Origin: Deltaproteobacteria bacterium GWA2_38_16
GTDB lineage: Bacteria; Bdellovibrionota; JACOXK01; 2-02-FULL-40-11
Direction: 5' to 3'
Assembly (NCBI GenBank): GCA_001797335.1
Contig: MGPE01000016.1
Location: 1 to 57,007, forward strand
Length of the DNA stretch: 57,007 bases
Part shown: positions 25,536 through 34,776 of the stretch, piece after piece
Layout of the letters: every line of letters starts with the position of its first letter
How positions within the stretch are numbered: position 1 is the stretch's first letter
Translations under genes and position numbers: made by a program
Notes under the pieces: model-generated
What the model was told of the DNA's origin: nothing
Seen by the model: the letters and a program-made list of their open reading frames with translations, nothing else
Database searches by the model: none

Positions 25536-27407
25536 AGATTTCGAGGTCCATTCTGGTAGTTTTTGTAACCATCGTTCAAACATCAATAAAGTCCAAATTT
25601 GTCGCGATCTTTCTTGTTTCTCATCGAAATGCTCATTTACAATTTTATAGACAGCCTTTTTATTTAAATAAGATTCATATTGTGGATTTTGTGATAATAA
25701 AAAATCCCCTACAAAATTCTTTAAATCTTTTTTAAACCATGCTGCAATAGGCACTCCAAATCCTTGTTTCCCTCGTTTTCGAATAGAAGGCGGCAAATAA
25801 TTTTTAAAAGCTTCTTTTAAGATATACTTTGTTGTCAACCCATTTAATTTCATTCGGTTAGGCAAAGTGAAAACATATTCTATTAACTCTTGATCTAAAA
25901 AAGGAGATCGTGTTTCAAGACCAAATGCCATGCTAGCCCTATCCATTTTTATATTTAAATCATTCTGAAGATAATCTTTAAAGTTAACATATAAAATTTG
26001 ATCTAAAATAGATGTATTCGGTAGCGTCATCAAATCCAATTTGTTTTTTTGTTCACATTCATCATTTATCTTTAAAAGATTTTTTAATTCTTCTGGAGAA
26101 AAAATAGCCAACCATTCATTTAAAGAAGAAAGTGGGCTTTGGCCTGAAGCCTTAAAAAAATGCCAGAATTTTCCCAATTTAGAGTAATGACTATGATATT
26201 GAGGGAAAAATTGGGATATATTTCGTCCAAAATTAAATACTAATGATGGTATAAATGAAGAATAATAAGCAGCCACCATACGTTCATAACCCACAAAAAG
26301 TTCATCTCCTCCATCTCCATTTAAGACGACGGTTACTTCTTTTGCAGCCAATGAAGAGACCACCATGGTTGGAAGGGCTGAAGGATCCCCAAAAGGTCCA
26401 TCATAATGCCAAACAATTTTATCAAAATGAGAAATTAAATCTTGTGCTGTAATTCTAAAAACATGATGATCGGTACCAACATAAGAAGCTGCTTCATTAG
26501 CATAATGGGTTTCATCAAAATTTAGATCTCCTTCAAATCCAATACTAAATGTTTTTAGAGCAGGAAGAAATTTTTTCATCACTGAAATAATAATAGTTGA
26601 ATCAATACCCCCACTTAAAAAAGCTCCTAAGGGGACATCTGATATAAGCCTTTTTTGAACAGCTCTAGAAAAAATATCACGCAATTCTTGGCAGGCCTGT
26701 GTTATAGATATTTTCTTTTTTTGAGAAGGGAAAATAATATCCCAGTAACACTTACACTCCTTTTTTCCATTAGAATTTATTTTTAATAAATGGCCCGCCT
26801 CAAGACTATAGATATTTTTGTAAAGAGTATCTGGGGCAGAAGTATGCCCCTTTAAGAAAAATGGAAATATTTTTTTTTCATCTATTTCAATAGAAACATC
26901 AGAAACATTAAAAAAGGATTTAATTTCAGAAGCAAAAGCAAAAGTATGGTCATCTATATAATAATAAAGAGGTTTTTTGCCACTTCTATCTTTAGCCAAA
27001 AAAAATTCTTTTCTTTTTTGGTCCCATAAAGCAAAAGCAAACATGCCATCTATTTTTTTTACACAGTCACTCCCCATTTCCTCATATAAATGGAGAACCA
27101 CTTCAGAGTCTCCTTTTGAACGAAAGATATGCCCCTTAGCTATTAAAAATGACCGTAATTCTTGAAAATTATAAATTTCTCCATTAAAAACAAGCCAAAG
27201 AGATTGATCTTCATTACACATAGGCTGGCCTGCCTCTTTAGATAAATCAATGACTCGTAAACGGCTATGCCCCAATTGCACATCTTCATTTTGCCAAAAA
27301 TTCTGGTCATCAGGTCCTCGATGCTTCAAAGCCAATACCATATTTTGTATATTGCTTTTTAAAAGAGGCTTTTGATCAAATGAAAAGAATCCTGCTATTC
27401 CACACAT
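25482..27407 (-). CDS. asnB: glutamine-hydrolysing asparagine synthase-like amidotransferase (copy 2)
   Basis: This 641-residue AsnB-type protein begins MCGIAGFFS with catalytic Cys2. The glutaminase domain shows LKHRGPDDQNF, LGHSRLRVIDLS, FNGEIYNFQEL and KGDSEVVLHLYEE. The synthetase part has FLSGGIDSTIIISVMK as ATP-pyrophosphatase loop, LNGDGGDELFVGYER and RSPFLDQELIEYVFTLP. Its length is typical of the family and exceeds that of copy 1 by 68 residues. It shares one base with the upstream GT2 gene (TAATG), so it lies in the minus-strand glycan operon. That supports amidation of a sugar acid over bulk asparagine synthesis, as inference. The C-terminal tail overlaps the opposing radical SAM gene. 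Confidence 0.93.
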   Translation of the reverse strand: MCGIAGFFSFDQKPLLKSNIQNMVLALKHRGPDDQNFWQNEDVQLGHSRLRVIDLSKEAGQPMCNEDQSLWLVFNGEIYNFQELRSFLIAKGHIFRSKGDSEVVLHLYEEMGSDCVKKIDGMFAFALWDQKRKEFFLAKDRSGKKPLYYYIDDHTFAFASEIKSFFNVSDVSIEIDEKKIFPFFLKGHTSAPDTLYKNIYSLEAGHLLKINSNGKKECKCYWDIIFPSQKKKISITQACQELRDIFSRAVQKRLISDVPLGAFLSGGIDSTIIISVMKKFLPALKTFSIGFEGDLNFDETHYANEAASYVGTDHHVFRITAQDLISHFDKIVWHYDGPFGDPSALPTMVVSSLAAKEVTVVLNGDGGDELFVGYERMVAAYYSSFIPSLVFNFGRNISQFFPQYHSHYSKLGKFWHFFKASGQSPLSSLNEWLAIFSPEELKNLLKINDECEQKNKLDLMTLPNTSILDQILYVNFKDYLQNDLNIKMDRASMAFGLETRSPFLDQELIEYVFTLPNRMKLNGLTTKYILKEAFKNYLPPSIRKRGKQGFGVPIAAWFKKDLKNFVGDFLLSQNPQYESYLNKKAVYKIVNEHFDEKQERSRQIWTLLMFERWLQKLPEWTSKSLHADGHFIPNRADRNCL

Positions 27408-28264
27408 TATTTATGATTCTTTGAAAGGTTTATTAAAATATCCGCTAAAAAACCAAAACCCAAAAATAAAAATGAAAAACTAATGAGTAATACCCCTATT
27501 AAGGTATTCAAAAATAAACTCAAGGCTCCCAATACAAACCAAAGAAAAAACAGCGGAAGAAATACTTTAATAGGATTATAATTTAAAAAACAAGAAATAA
27601 GAATTTGTAACGTTCTTAATGCATCTCTACATAATTTAACCTTAGATTTTCCCATTCGAAAATAATAATCAATAGGAAGCGTGGTCACATGATAGCCATT
27701 CAATATTAAAATTACTGTAGAAGTTGTTGAAAAAGAATAACCATTACAAAACGAATCAATATGTGATGATAAACTTGATTTTCTAAACACCCTTAATCCA
27801 GAATTAGGATCCGATATTTTTTCTCCAGTTATATAAAAAACCAATGTTCTAAAAATCTTTCTTAAGATCGTCCGAAAAATAGTTTTATTATAATTTATTC
27901 CAGTCCTGGCCCCAATCACAAGATCAAATCCATTATTAAATTCATTTATAAGATCAGAAATTTTTTCGATGGGGTATGTCCCATCTGCATCAATCGTAAT
28001 TACGCAATCATTCGTAGCTGCATAAAATCCCTTTTTTAAAGCATACCCATAGCCCCTATTTTTTGGATTCTGAATAAGCTTTACTTCAGGAAATTTCTTA
28101 GCAATCAATACGCTCTCATCTATAGATCCGTCATCTACCATAATAATTTCATATGTTAAAAATTGATCCCGAACAAAATTAATAAGTTTTTTTAAAACTT
28201 CTTCTAATCCACTGGCCTCATTATAAACGGGCAAAAGAATTGTTATAGGAGTTGGATTTTTCAT
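27407..28264 (-). CDS. GT2 dolichyl-phosphate-mannose-synthase-like glycosyltransferase with membrane tail
   Basis: This 285-residue protein has a DPM1-type domain (ITILLPVYNEASGLEEVLKK, IIMVDDGSIDESV, NPKNRGYGYALKKGFYA, VITIDADGTYPIEKI, SDPNSGLRVFRKS) and two C-terminal hydrophobic segments (VFLPLFFLWFVLGALSLFLN and GVLLISFSFLFLGFGFLADILI). It probably charges polyprenyl phosphate with a sugar. It overlaps the radical SAM gene upstream by 4 bp and touches asnB copy 2 downstream, an order that ties glycan building, radical chemistry and amidation into one transcript. Confidence 0.93.
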   Translation of the reverse strand: MKNPTPITILLPVYNEASGLEEVLKKLINFVRDQFLTYEIIMVDDGSIDESVLIAKKFPEVKLIQNPKNRGYGYALKKGFYAATNDCVITIDADGTYPIEKISDLINEFNNGFDLVIGARTGINYNKTIFRTILRKIFRTLVFYITGEKISDPNSGLRVFRKSSLSSHIDSFCNGYSFSTTSTVILILNGYHVTTLPIDYYFRMGKSKVKLCRDALRTLQILISCFLNYNPIKVFLPLFFLWFVLGALSLFLNTLIGVLLISFSFLFLGFGFLADILINLSKNHK

Positions 28265-29637
28265 ATTATTTTTTGAAAAAGAGAATATCCATTTTTAACC
28301 AAATACTTTAACTGCATAAAAGAGTTCACATGTCGAAAACGATCCCATATATAAGAAGGCCTCATGTAAAATTCTCGAATTGCCCTTCGATGTATTTCAT
28401 TTAATCTTTCATCAGAAACAGAAGTTAGATTAAAAGCTTTCTCAGAAGAATCAATATCTGTTTCTATAAACATTTTCCCTTCTTTTTGTAATTGATTTCT
28501 TAAAGGTGTTCCATATCGGGGAACAAATACATTAAATGACGCGTAAGTTGGGCTAATCTCTTTTGAAAACGAGAGTGTTTCTAACAAATCATCTTCTGTT
28601 TGATAAGGCAACCCCAATATAAAACTTGCCAAGGTATCAATACCCACCTTTTTACACTCATTAAAAACTTGACGGATGGAATTTAAATCTTTAATTGGTT
28701 TATGCACTTTTTTAAGTTCGTGCTCTTGCCCACTCTCAATACCAAAAAAGATTAAATAACATCCTGCTTTTTTCATCAGGGACAATAATTCAAAATTCAT
28801 ATTAGAAACTACTGCATCACAAGACCATCTAAATGAATAATCCCTTTTAATCATCTGACGACATAATTCTATTAATCGAGAAGGTGGCGCTGAAAGAGAA
28901 AAGTCTCTAAAATATATCTCTTTAATACCCAGTTTTTGAATATAATCTAATTCTTCTAAAGTATTGTCTAAGTTCCTATAACCAAATCCAATTTGTCCGG
29001 ATGGACAGAAAGTACATTTATACATACACCCATAAGTAGACGTAATAACGGTTGTAATGGGCGAATAGCGAGAATAAGGAAGAGAATACTTATGTAATGG
29101 AAAAAGAGAATGCTGAGGGACAGGATAAGAAAATTCTTTTTGTTCACTCATTGCTCCCCTCACCAATTCATCACCTTTCCTATAAATAATACCTGAATAT
29201 AGGGAACTGGGTGTCACCTGAGATAAAAATTCCGAAATATTGTCCGAAGTAAAATTTTGAATAATAGCGTCTATTGAAGAGACTTTAAAACAAATATCTG
29301 GCTCAAATAAGGCAATATCTCCAATAATCCCAATTTTTACATTTGGATTATTTTCTTTAAGAGAAGACAAAAAACTTTTTTCTTCCTCCCACCCTACTGC
29401 AGATACCAAAGAAATAACCCAATCCGGAGAAAAAGATGTAATATATTCCAACGTTTTTTCCTCAGAATATTGGTAAATAATGGAGTCAATAACTTTTAAT
29501 TCAAAAGATTTTAAGATTCCGCTTAGTACCAATAAATCAATAGGAGGCCAATAATAAGCAGCTTTTGACGATTCACTACAAAAATAATCCCGCAATATTT
29601 TTTTTTGGGAAGGAGGATTTAAAAGAAGGATTTTCAT
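28261..29637 (-). CDS. B12-binding radical SAM protein
   Basis: At 458 residues this is the shortest complete member of the class in the window. It begins MKILLLNPPSQKK, has a less conserved cobalamin-binding-like domain (about 1-140) and the cluster site STYGCMYKCTFCPSG (C204, C208, C211), followed by LGIKEIYFRDFSLSAPP and FFGIESGQEHELKKVHKP. The usual GGxH loop is replaced (IIGDIALFEPD), so cobalamin binding is less certain than in the others. It lies in the minus-strand operon between two GT2 genes. Confidence 0.92.
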   Translation of the reverse strand: MKILLLNPPSQKKILRDYFCSESSKAAYYWPPIDLLVLSGILKSFELKVIDSIIYQYSEEKTLEYITSFSPDWVISLVSAVGWEEEKSFLSSLKENNPNVKIGIIGDIALFEPDICFKVSSIDAIIQNFTSDNISEFLSQVTPSSLYSGIIYRKGDELVRGAMSEQKEFSYPVPQHSLFPLHKYSLPYSRYSPITTVITSTYGCMYKCTFCPSGQIGFGYRNLDNTLEELDYIQKLGIKEIYFRDFSLSAPPSRLIELCRQMIKRDYSFRWSCDAVVSNMNFELLSLMKKAGCYLIFFGIESGQEHELKKVHKPIKDLNSIRQVFNECKKVGIDTLASFILGLPYQTEDDLLETLSFSKEISPTYASFNVFVPRYGTPLRNQLQKEGKMFIETDIDSSEKAFNLTSVSDERLNEIHRRAIREFYMRPSYIWDRFRHVNSFMQLKYLVKNGYSLFQKII

Positions 29638-29661
29638 GACGGATTATACTACTTACCCTTT

Positions 29662-30678
29662 TCAGCTGTGTCGAGGATAAAATAGGAGGTTTCTTTTCAT
29701 TTTTGCTCTCATAAATTCAAACGCGTAAACATAAAATGTAATCCAACAAGCAAGGGGATGAAAAAACCAGGCACCATCTCCTTTACGTATGAAGCCTTTG
29801 AGGGATTGAAATATCAGAGGGACGACTAAAATAGTATATACGATAAATTTAGCCAGCTTGGTCATCGGAAAAGACCTCCATTGATAATATCTTTGTTCCC
29901 GTCTTGAAAGATATAAATAGTCACAAATCCTGCGTCTTTGTTTCCGAATAAATATACGGATGCTGTCGCAGTACAAATGAATAATCCCTATTTTTACTTT
30001 AGCTACCTGAGTAAATTCCTTCCCCTTTTGATTTAAAATTAAAGGCAAAATGTCTATATCTATAAAATAATCTTTAATATCGATAAGATCTAAAGCTGAT
30101 TTTCGAATGAAAAACCCATTGGCCCCGATGGTGGGTATTTGGCCTTCTTGATCATTAACAAATTTTATTTTTAAAAATGACCCCTCATCTTTAGATACGA
30201 TAGGCATCTCTGTCCACTTCCTCGTGAGCATATTCATACGATCATAATTTCCTAAAAAATAACACAAAGGATCATTCATCCCTAAAAGAGCACAATAGCG
30301 CGTAATAAAGTAGTCTTGAGGGCGATAAGTATAAAATAACGGCTCAGCAGCAATAATTTCAGAATCTTTAAAAGGCTCCATCATTTTGGTTAACCAATTT
30401 GATTCAGGCAAAATATTATCTGAATCAATAAAAGCGCAAATTTCATGATTGGCATGTTTTAATCCCACTGCTTTTCCAGCTTCTCCTGTTTTTAAAGGAT
30501 TAGGGAAAATTAAATGTGTATATTTTTGAGCAATTTTTAATGTTTGATCTTTAGACCCTCCATCAGCAATAATTATTTCTACATTTTCTTTTGGGTAATC
30601 TTGCCTTCTTATAGATTGGAGGCACCTCTCTAAGACTTTTTCAGAATTATAGGTAGGAATAATAATGGATATGTTCAT
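29662..30678 (-). CDS. GT2 family glycosyltransferase
   Basis: The 338-residue protein shows ISIIIPTYNSEKVLERCLQS, IIIADGGSKDQT, AVGLKHANHEICAFIDSDNILPESNW and, in the acceptor region, TIGANGFFIRKSALDLI followed by DIDILPLILNQKG. A hydrophobic stretch near the end (AKFIVYTILVVPLIFQSL) could be one membrane helix. It overlaps the GT-C-like gene upstream by 4 bp and precedes the radical SAM gene by 24 bp in the same minus-strand operon. Donor and acceptor are not predictable. Confidence 0.9.
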   Translation of the reverse strand: MNISIIIPTYNSEKVLERCLQSIRRQDYPKENVEIIIADGGSKDQTLKIAQKYTHLIFPNPLKTGEAGKAVGLKHANHEICAFIDSDNILPESNWLTKMMEPFKDSEIIAAEPLFYTYRPQDYFITRYCALLGMNDPLCYFLGNYDRMNMLTRKWTEMPIVSKDEGSFLKIKFVNDQEGQIPTIGANGFFIRKSALDLIDIKDYFIDIDILPLILNQKGKEFTQVAKVKIGIIHLYCDSIRIFIRKQRRRICDYLYLSRREQRYYQWRSFPMTKLAKFIVYTILVVPLIFQSLKGFIRKGDGAWFFHPLACWITFYVYAFEFMRAKMKRNLLFYPRHS

Positions 30679-32399
30679 GGCTTTAGGCTTATTTCATAAA
30701 TCAAATGCTGATCAAATTTTTGAATACCCCTTAGTCCAAGGATAGTATTAAAATTAGGTAAAACTCTTAACATCCCATGATCCCCAATAACATTCTTATA
30801 TTGTTCCTTATCAATTAAAACATATCTTACCCCTATCTTAGCCAGTTCTTGAACGGTCCCTTTTTGAGTTAAATCTCTTAATTTTTGCTGTAAAGCCCAA
30901 GATTGAGTATCTAAAAAATCATTATTAAATAACTTTTTTTGATGCTTAATTTGATAAAATTTATTGAAGTATTCCAAAGGATATTCAGCAATAATAAAAT
31001 CTCCTTTTTGATCTGAAATCCACTGATAGGCGGGAGGCAAATCAATAATTATATTTTTATTATGAAAAGGAGGGATGGGCAAGAATTCAAACATCATCAT
31101 TCCAAATATACCTATATAATAAATGAGTTGTCTTTTTCGAAATTGAACAAAATATTTTATACCATAGCCCGCCAAAAGAGTCGCACAGAGAACAACAAAA
31201 ATTCCAAATCTGGAGAATGCTCTTATAGAAGGCAGGATTTCATGTAAAAGTAATGAAGGAAATGGAATTTTAATAATTCCTAAATTTAAGTAGGGCGGCA
31301 AAGAAAATAAGTAAGAGCAAATAAATGCGAAAAATAAAAAACTAAGATACTCTTTTTGATCTTCTTTAAGAAATGAATGTATTAATTTTCTTCGTCTATA
31401 CGCATATAAAAGAAAAAATATACAGATATAGCCTAAAAAAATTGTATGCTCTAAAATAAGAGGTTCCGTCCCATAAAAAGGAGTGTCCAAAAATGGTTTT
31501 GTCATTCCTCCCAACACAGGGTGATGCACCCAAGGTAAAACATAGTTTAAAAATTTTGCCGATTGTTGTTGTGCATCCTTAAGCGGCCGCTCAAACTTCA
31601 ATAAAGTTCTCTCTGTTGATACCTTAGGAGCATTTAATATATTCTTTAACGTTTTTAAATAAATTGGAGCCATTAAAATGAAAATCAATACCGCACTAAC
31701 AAAAATAGTTTTTAAAAAAAGATAAATTTCATAAAGATTCTTTGTTCTATGCTTAATGGACAGATAAAAAAGATATAGCCCTGAAAAAACCATACAAAAA
31801 AAACCATAATGTGGCTCAACATAAAAATTAAGAGTAATAAATAAAGAATAAAGCACACAGTTTTTAAAATGAGGTTCTTCTTTCAACTTGAAAAGATAAA
31901 GAATGGCTAACGGAATCCACTGAATACATGCCAACCCTAGTCTCTCTAGCGAATGAACTATGTGAAAAGGAGAAAAAGCATAAGCAAATCCACACAAAAA
32001 ACTGATATACTCATTTTTCAGTAAATAAAAGCTCAATAGATACATACCCACGCCTGCTAAAATAAAACTCGAAAAAATACCAAGATTATAAGCAAATACT
32101 TCATTGGTAAAAACCGCCACCCATTTAGCATAAACAAGCCAAAAACTATTTATGGGCCCTTTAGAAATATCAATGCCATAAGGCGCATTTAAATAGGATA
32201 TGGGAATGGAAGGAATATGTTTTAGATAGCAAAATTTTTCATACCAAAAATGCCAAATAACACCCAAACCATCTGCTGGCCAATCTGGGAGAGAAAAAAT
32301 TGATGTGCTCATGTGAAATATGAGGGGATAAGTAATAATAACAGTAATACATGAATAAAAAATTGTTGTGAAAATTAGAGGATATTTTTTAAACATCAT
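30675..32399 (-). CDS. multi-spanning membrane protein, probably GT-C-like glycosyltransferase
   Basis: From the ATG at 32399 (ATGA overlap with the upstream GT4 gene; an ATG at 32435 is also possible) the protein has about 574 residues, roughly ten to twelve hydrophobic segments and a soluble C-terminal 120 residues. The first loop after the first helix is long and acidic (SLPDWPADGLGVIWHFWYEK), as in GT-C enzymes, and SFLCGFAYAFSPFHIVHSLERLGL resembles the second conserved region. No pairwise-recognisable family name comes to mind. It probably uses a polyprenyl-linked sugar on the periplasmic side. A polymerase-like role cannot be ruled out. Confidence 0.85.
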   Translation of the reverse strand: MMFKKYPLIFTTIFYSCITVIITYPLIFHMSTSIFSLPDWPADGLGVIWHFWYEKFCYLKHIPSIPISYLNAPYGIDISKGPINSFWLVYAKWVAVFTNEVFAYNLGIFSSFILAGVGMYLLSFYLLKNEYISFLCGFAYAFSPFHIVHSLERLGLACIQWIPLAILYLFKLKEEPHFKNCVLYSLFITLNFYVEPHYGFFCMVFSGLYLFYLSIKHRTKNLYEIYLFLKTIFVSAVLIFILMAPIYLKTLKNILNAPKVSTERTLLKFERPLKDAQQQSAKFLNYVLPWVHHPVLGGMTKPFLDTPFYGTEPLILEHTIFLGYICIFFLLYAYRRRKLIHSFLKEDQKEYLSFLFFAFICSYLFSLPPYLNLGIIKIPFPSLLLHEILPSIRAFSRFGIFVVLCATLLAGYGIKYFVQFRKRQLIYYIGIFGMMMFEFLPIPPFHNKNIIIDLPPAYQWISDQKGDFIIAEYPLEYFNKFYQIKHQKKLFNNDFLDTQSWALQQKLRDLTQKGTVQELAKIGVRYVLIDKEQYKNVIGDHGMLRVLPNFNTILGLRGIQKFDQHLIYEISLKP

Positions 32400-33505
32400 A
32401 AAGTTCTTAAAATTTGTTCTGCCGTATTTTCCCAATTGAAAGTTTTGGCTTTTGCAAGTGCCAACGAGGAAAGTTTATTTCTTTGTTCTTCATTTTCTAA
32501 CAATTCTAAAACTTTTTTAGAAAACTGCTTGATATCTCCCATAGAACTTCTCACCATTTCATCCCCATAAAATTCTCTTAATTCTGGAAGATCATAGGCT
32601 ATTACAGGTAAACCACACGCCAAAGCTTCCAGAGCGACCATCCCAAAACTTTCATGGTGGCTGGGGAAAAGCAATATTTTAGATTGTTTCATAATGGCAT
32701 ACTTTTGAGCTCCATCGATAAACCCAAAATAATGAATATTCTTTTGAAACTCTTTTACAGGAAAATCACTGATAAAAGCGAGTTGACTCTGAGGTCTTTT
32801 CAAAAGTACTTCTTCCCAAATCAAAAATAAATCTTGTATCCCCTTTTGAGGATGATTTCTCCCAATAAAGCAAGCATCATACTGTATCTCATTCTTCGGA
32901 ATTTTTTGGATATCCGAAAATTTAATTGCTCCGGGAGTCACTAAAATTTTATTTTCTTGAATTCCCTTCTGAATAAGATGCTCTTTATCAACATGATTCG
33001 AAACTAATACGAGAGAGACCAATTTTTTAAAACAAAAAAATAAAAAATTCTGAATACTATAAAAATAGATGCCTCTGAGAAGAGAAAAACCTTTAAAACG
33101 AGGATCAAAAATAATTTTAAAAGGACTTGGCCACACTAGATGGCACCCTGCCACCCATGAAATTTTAGGAGAAAAAAGTTTTTTGTAAAGAGCGGGTACG
33201 GCATCTGCTATCACATCTGAAGAAGAATACACAGTATCACACGAAAGAGATTTAAGTTTTTGAGAAGCTAAAATAATCTGTCTTAAATAAAAGAAAAGAA
33301 CAGGTTCAAACTTTTTTTTACTCCCGGTAATGATCAGATTCGAGATTAAAAATCCTTTTTCTTGATATCGCCTCACTCCTACTCGTGATGTTAAAATGGC
33401 CACATTTTTTTCTTTTCTAAATAAAGTGCTCCACTCCAAAGCTCGGCGATCCGACCCACTCATTCCATGAGCTTCAAAAATTCCATTATTTAAAACAATC
33501 ACCAT
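32396..33505 (-). CDS. GT4 family glycosyltransferase
   Basis: The 369-residue GT-B protein starts MVIVLNNGIFEAHGMSGSDRRALEW, a pattern of GT4 enzymes that sense the acceptor through a GxGG-like loop. In the C-terminal domain it has CFIGRNHPQKGIQDLFLIW, ILLFPSHHESFGMVALEALACGLPVIAYDLPELREF with the EX7E donor motif, and a family-typical end (FNWENTAEQILRTL). It is likely a cytoplasmic-face transferase of the glycan pathway. It overlaps the GT-C-like gene downstream and follows the SPASM gene by 25 bp. Confidence 0.92.
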   Translation of the reverse strand: MVIVLNNGIFEAHGMSGSDRRALEWSTLFRKEKNVAILTSRVGVRRYQEKGFLISNLIITGSKKKFEPVLFFYLRQIILASQKLKSLSCDTVYSSSDVIADAVPALYKKLFSPKISWVAGCHLVWPSPFKIIFDPRFKGFSLLRGIYFYSIQNFLFFCFKKLVSLVLVSNHVDKEHLIQKGIQENKILVTPGAIKFSDIQKIPKNEIQYDACFIGRNHPQKGIQDLFLIWEEVLLKRPQSQLAFISDFPVKEFQKNIHYFGFIDGAQKYAIMKQSKILLFPSHHESFGMVALEALACGLPVIAYDLPELREFYGDEMVRSSMGDIKQFSKKVLELLENEEQRNKLSSLALAKAKTFNWENTAEQILRTL

Positions 33506-33530
33506 ATTTCTTTAGGAGCGGGGAAGATGC

Positions 33531-34691
33531 TTACAATTTATAAATTTTTTGAGACAGCTTATTTAAAAATTCTTTCTTGCCAGAGCTTTTCACAAACCAC
33601 TTTACAACATCCACATTATCAATGACGGCGGAATTACTCACTTCGCATTGACACCAACATCGACATTTTTCAATTTTTTTACGAAGCAGACTGCTTTTGT
33701 GATTATAAAGAATTTCATGCAAAGATTTCTGTTTAATATTCCCCATAATATCTTCATCTCCCACCGTTCCTTGAGGTCTCAAAATACATGGTTTTACATT
33801 TCCATAGGGATCTAAGACAATAGACATGTAGCCAGAGTAACAAGGCAGCGCCGTCCTCCGACGACCTGAAATTCTAAGCCTTAAATTGCTCATAAAATAA
33901 TGATAATCCATGGGTTTTAAAAGCTCACAAATGGCATTTAAATCTTCTTCGGACAATGCTTTATGGGCATTTGAAGCATTATAAAAATAGTCACTGCTTT
34001 CAGCTAAAAAACAGCTAAACTCACACCCTAAATCTTCTACATATTTTTTAACTTCTGGGATTTGATAATAATTATCTTTTGTCAGTGTCATCCCACAGGT
34101 AATGGATTTCACCCCTAATTCTTTGGCATATCGAATGGTTTGGGTCGCTTTTTCCAAAGCATTCTTAATACCACGAATTTTGGCATGCATATCCCCCACT
34201 CCATCAATGGATACTGCCAAGCCAAAATTAGGATACTGTTTAATAATTTCTTTTACCTTTTCACGAACTATTTCCGGCATAAGCCCGTGAGTTTGAATTC
34301 CTAAACCAACTTTAGGAAAAAGTTCATGAATGGCGATAACAACCTCTGCAATATCTCTTCTTAAAAATGCTTCTCCACCGGTTAATCCAACACTTTTTAA
34401 ATTGGATAAAAAGTCCCTATTATTAATAAAAAACTTCTTAACATCCTCCAATGTTAACTCTTCTTTTTGTTTGGGTTTATTTTTCGGATCTTTATAGATG
34501 GTCCAAATATCACACATCACACATTGGGAATTACAATCATTGGTAGTAATAAAATTAATATAATGGGGTTTTTCAACAAAATCATACTTCTTTTTAAATC
34601 GATACTTATAAGATAATAAAATTCTTTTGCTCAAAAGTGGGATACTTCTAGCCACTGATACAACTGGCATATAAACTTTATTTTCTTCCAT
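33531..34691 (-). CDS. radical SAM/SPASM domain protein
   Basis: The 386-residue protein has the core motif TTNDCNSQCVMCDIW (C53, C57, C60), GLTGGEAFLRRD, the SAM-binding region SIDGVGDMHAKIRGIK, and a C-terminal SPASM domain whose extra cysteines appear in LPCYSGYMSIVLDPYGNVKPC and CRCWCQC. SPASM proteins bind auxiliary Fe-S clusters and often modify peptides, but some act on sugars or lipids. No precursor peptide was recognised nearby and the neighbours are glycosyltransferases, so a carbohydrate or lipid substrate is the context-based guess. It lacks the N-terminal cobalamin domain of the other radical SAM proteins here. Confidence 0.92.
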   Translation of the reverse strand: MEENKVYMPVVSVARSIPLLSKRILLSYKYRFKKKYDFVEKPHYINFITTNDCNSQCVMCDIWTIYKDPKNKPKQKEELTLEDVKKFFINNRDFLSNLKSVGLTGGEAFLRRDIAEVVIAIHELFPKVGLGIQTHGLMPEIVREKVKEIIKQYPNFGLAVSIDGVGDMHAKIRGIKNALEKATQTIRYAKELGVKSITCGMTLTKDNYYQIPEVKKYVEDLGCEFSCFLAESSDYFYNASNAHKALSEEDLNAICELLKPMDYHYFMSNLRLRISGRRRTALPCYSGYMSIVLDPYGNVKPCILRPQGTVGDEDIMGNIKQKSLHEILYNHKSSLLRKKIEKCRCWCQCEVSNSAVIDNVDVVKWFVKSSGKKEFLNKLSQKIYKL

Positions 34692-34776
34692 AAGCCTATT
34701 ACTTATATGTCGTTCGAATAATGCAAGGCAATGATATTTATTTAGACAAGAGGTGATGATGATGAGTGGTCACGTT

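Noticed and set aside
34692-34776. Possible promoter or small RNA in the 85-bp gap with a GAT repeat
   Set aside because: No convincing hexamers, hairpin or terminator could be seen.
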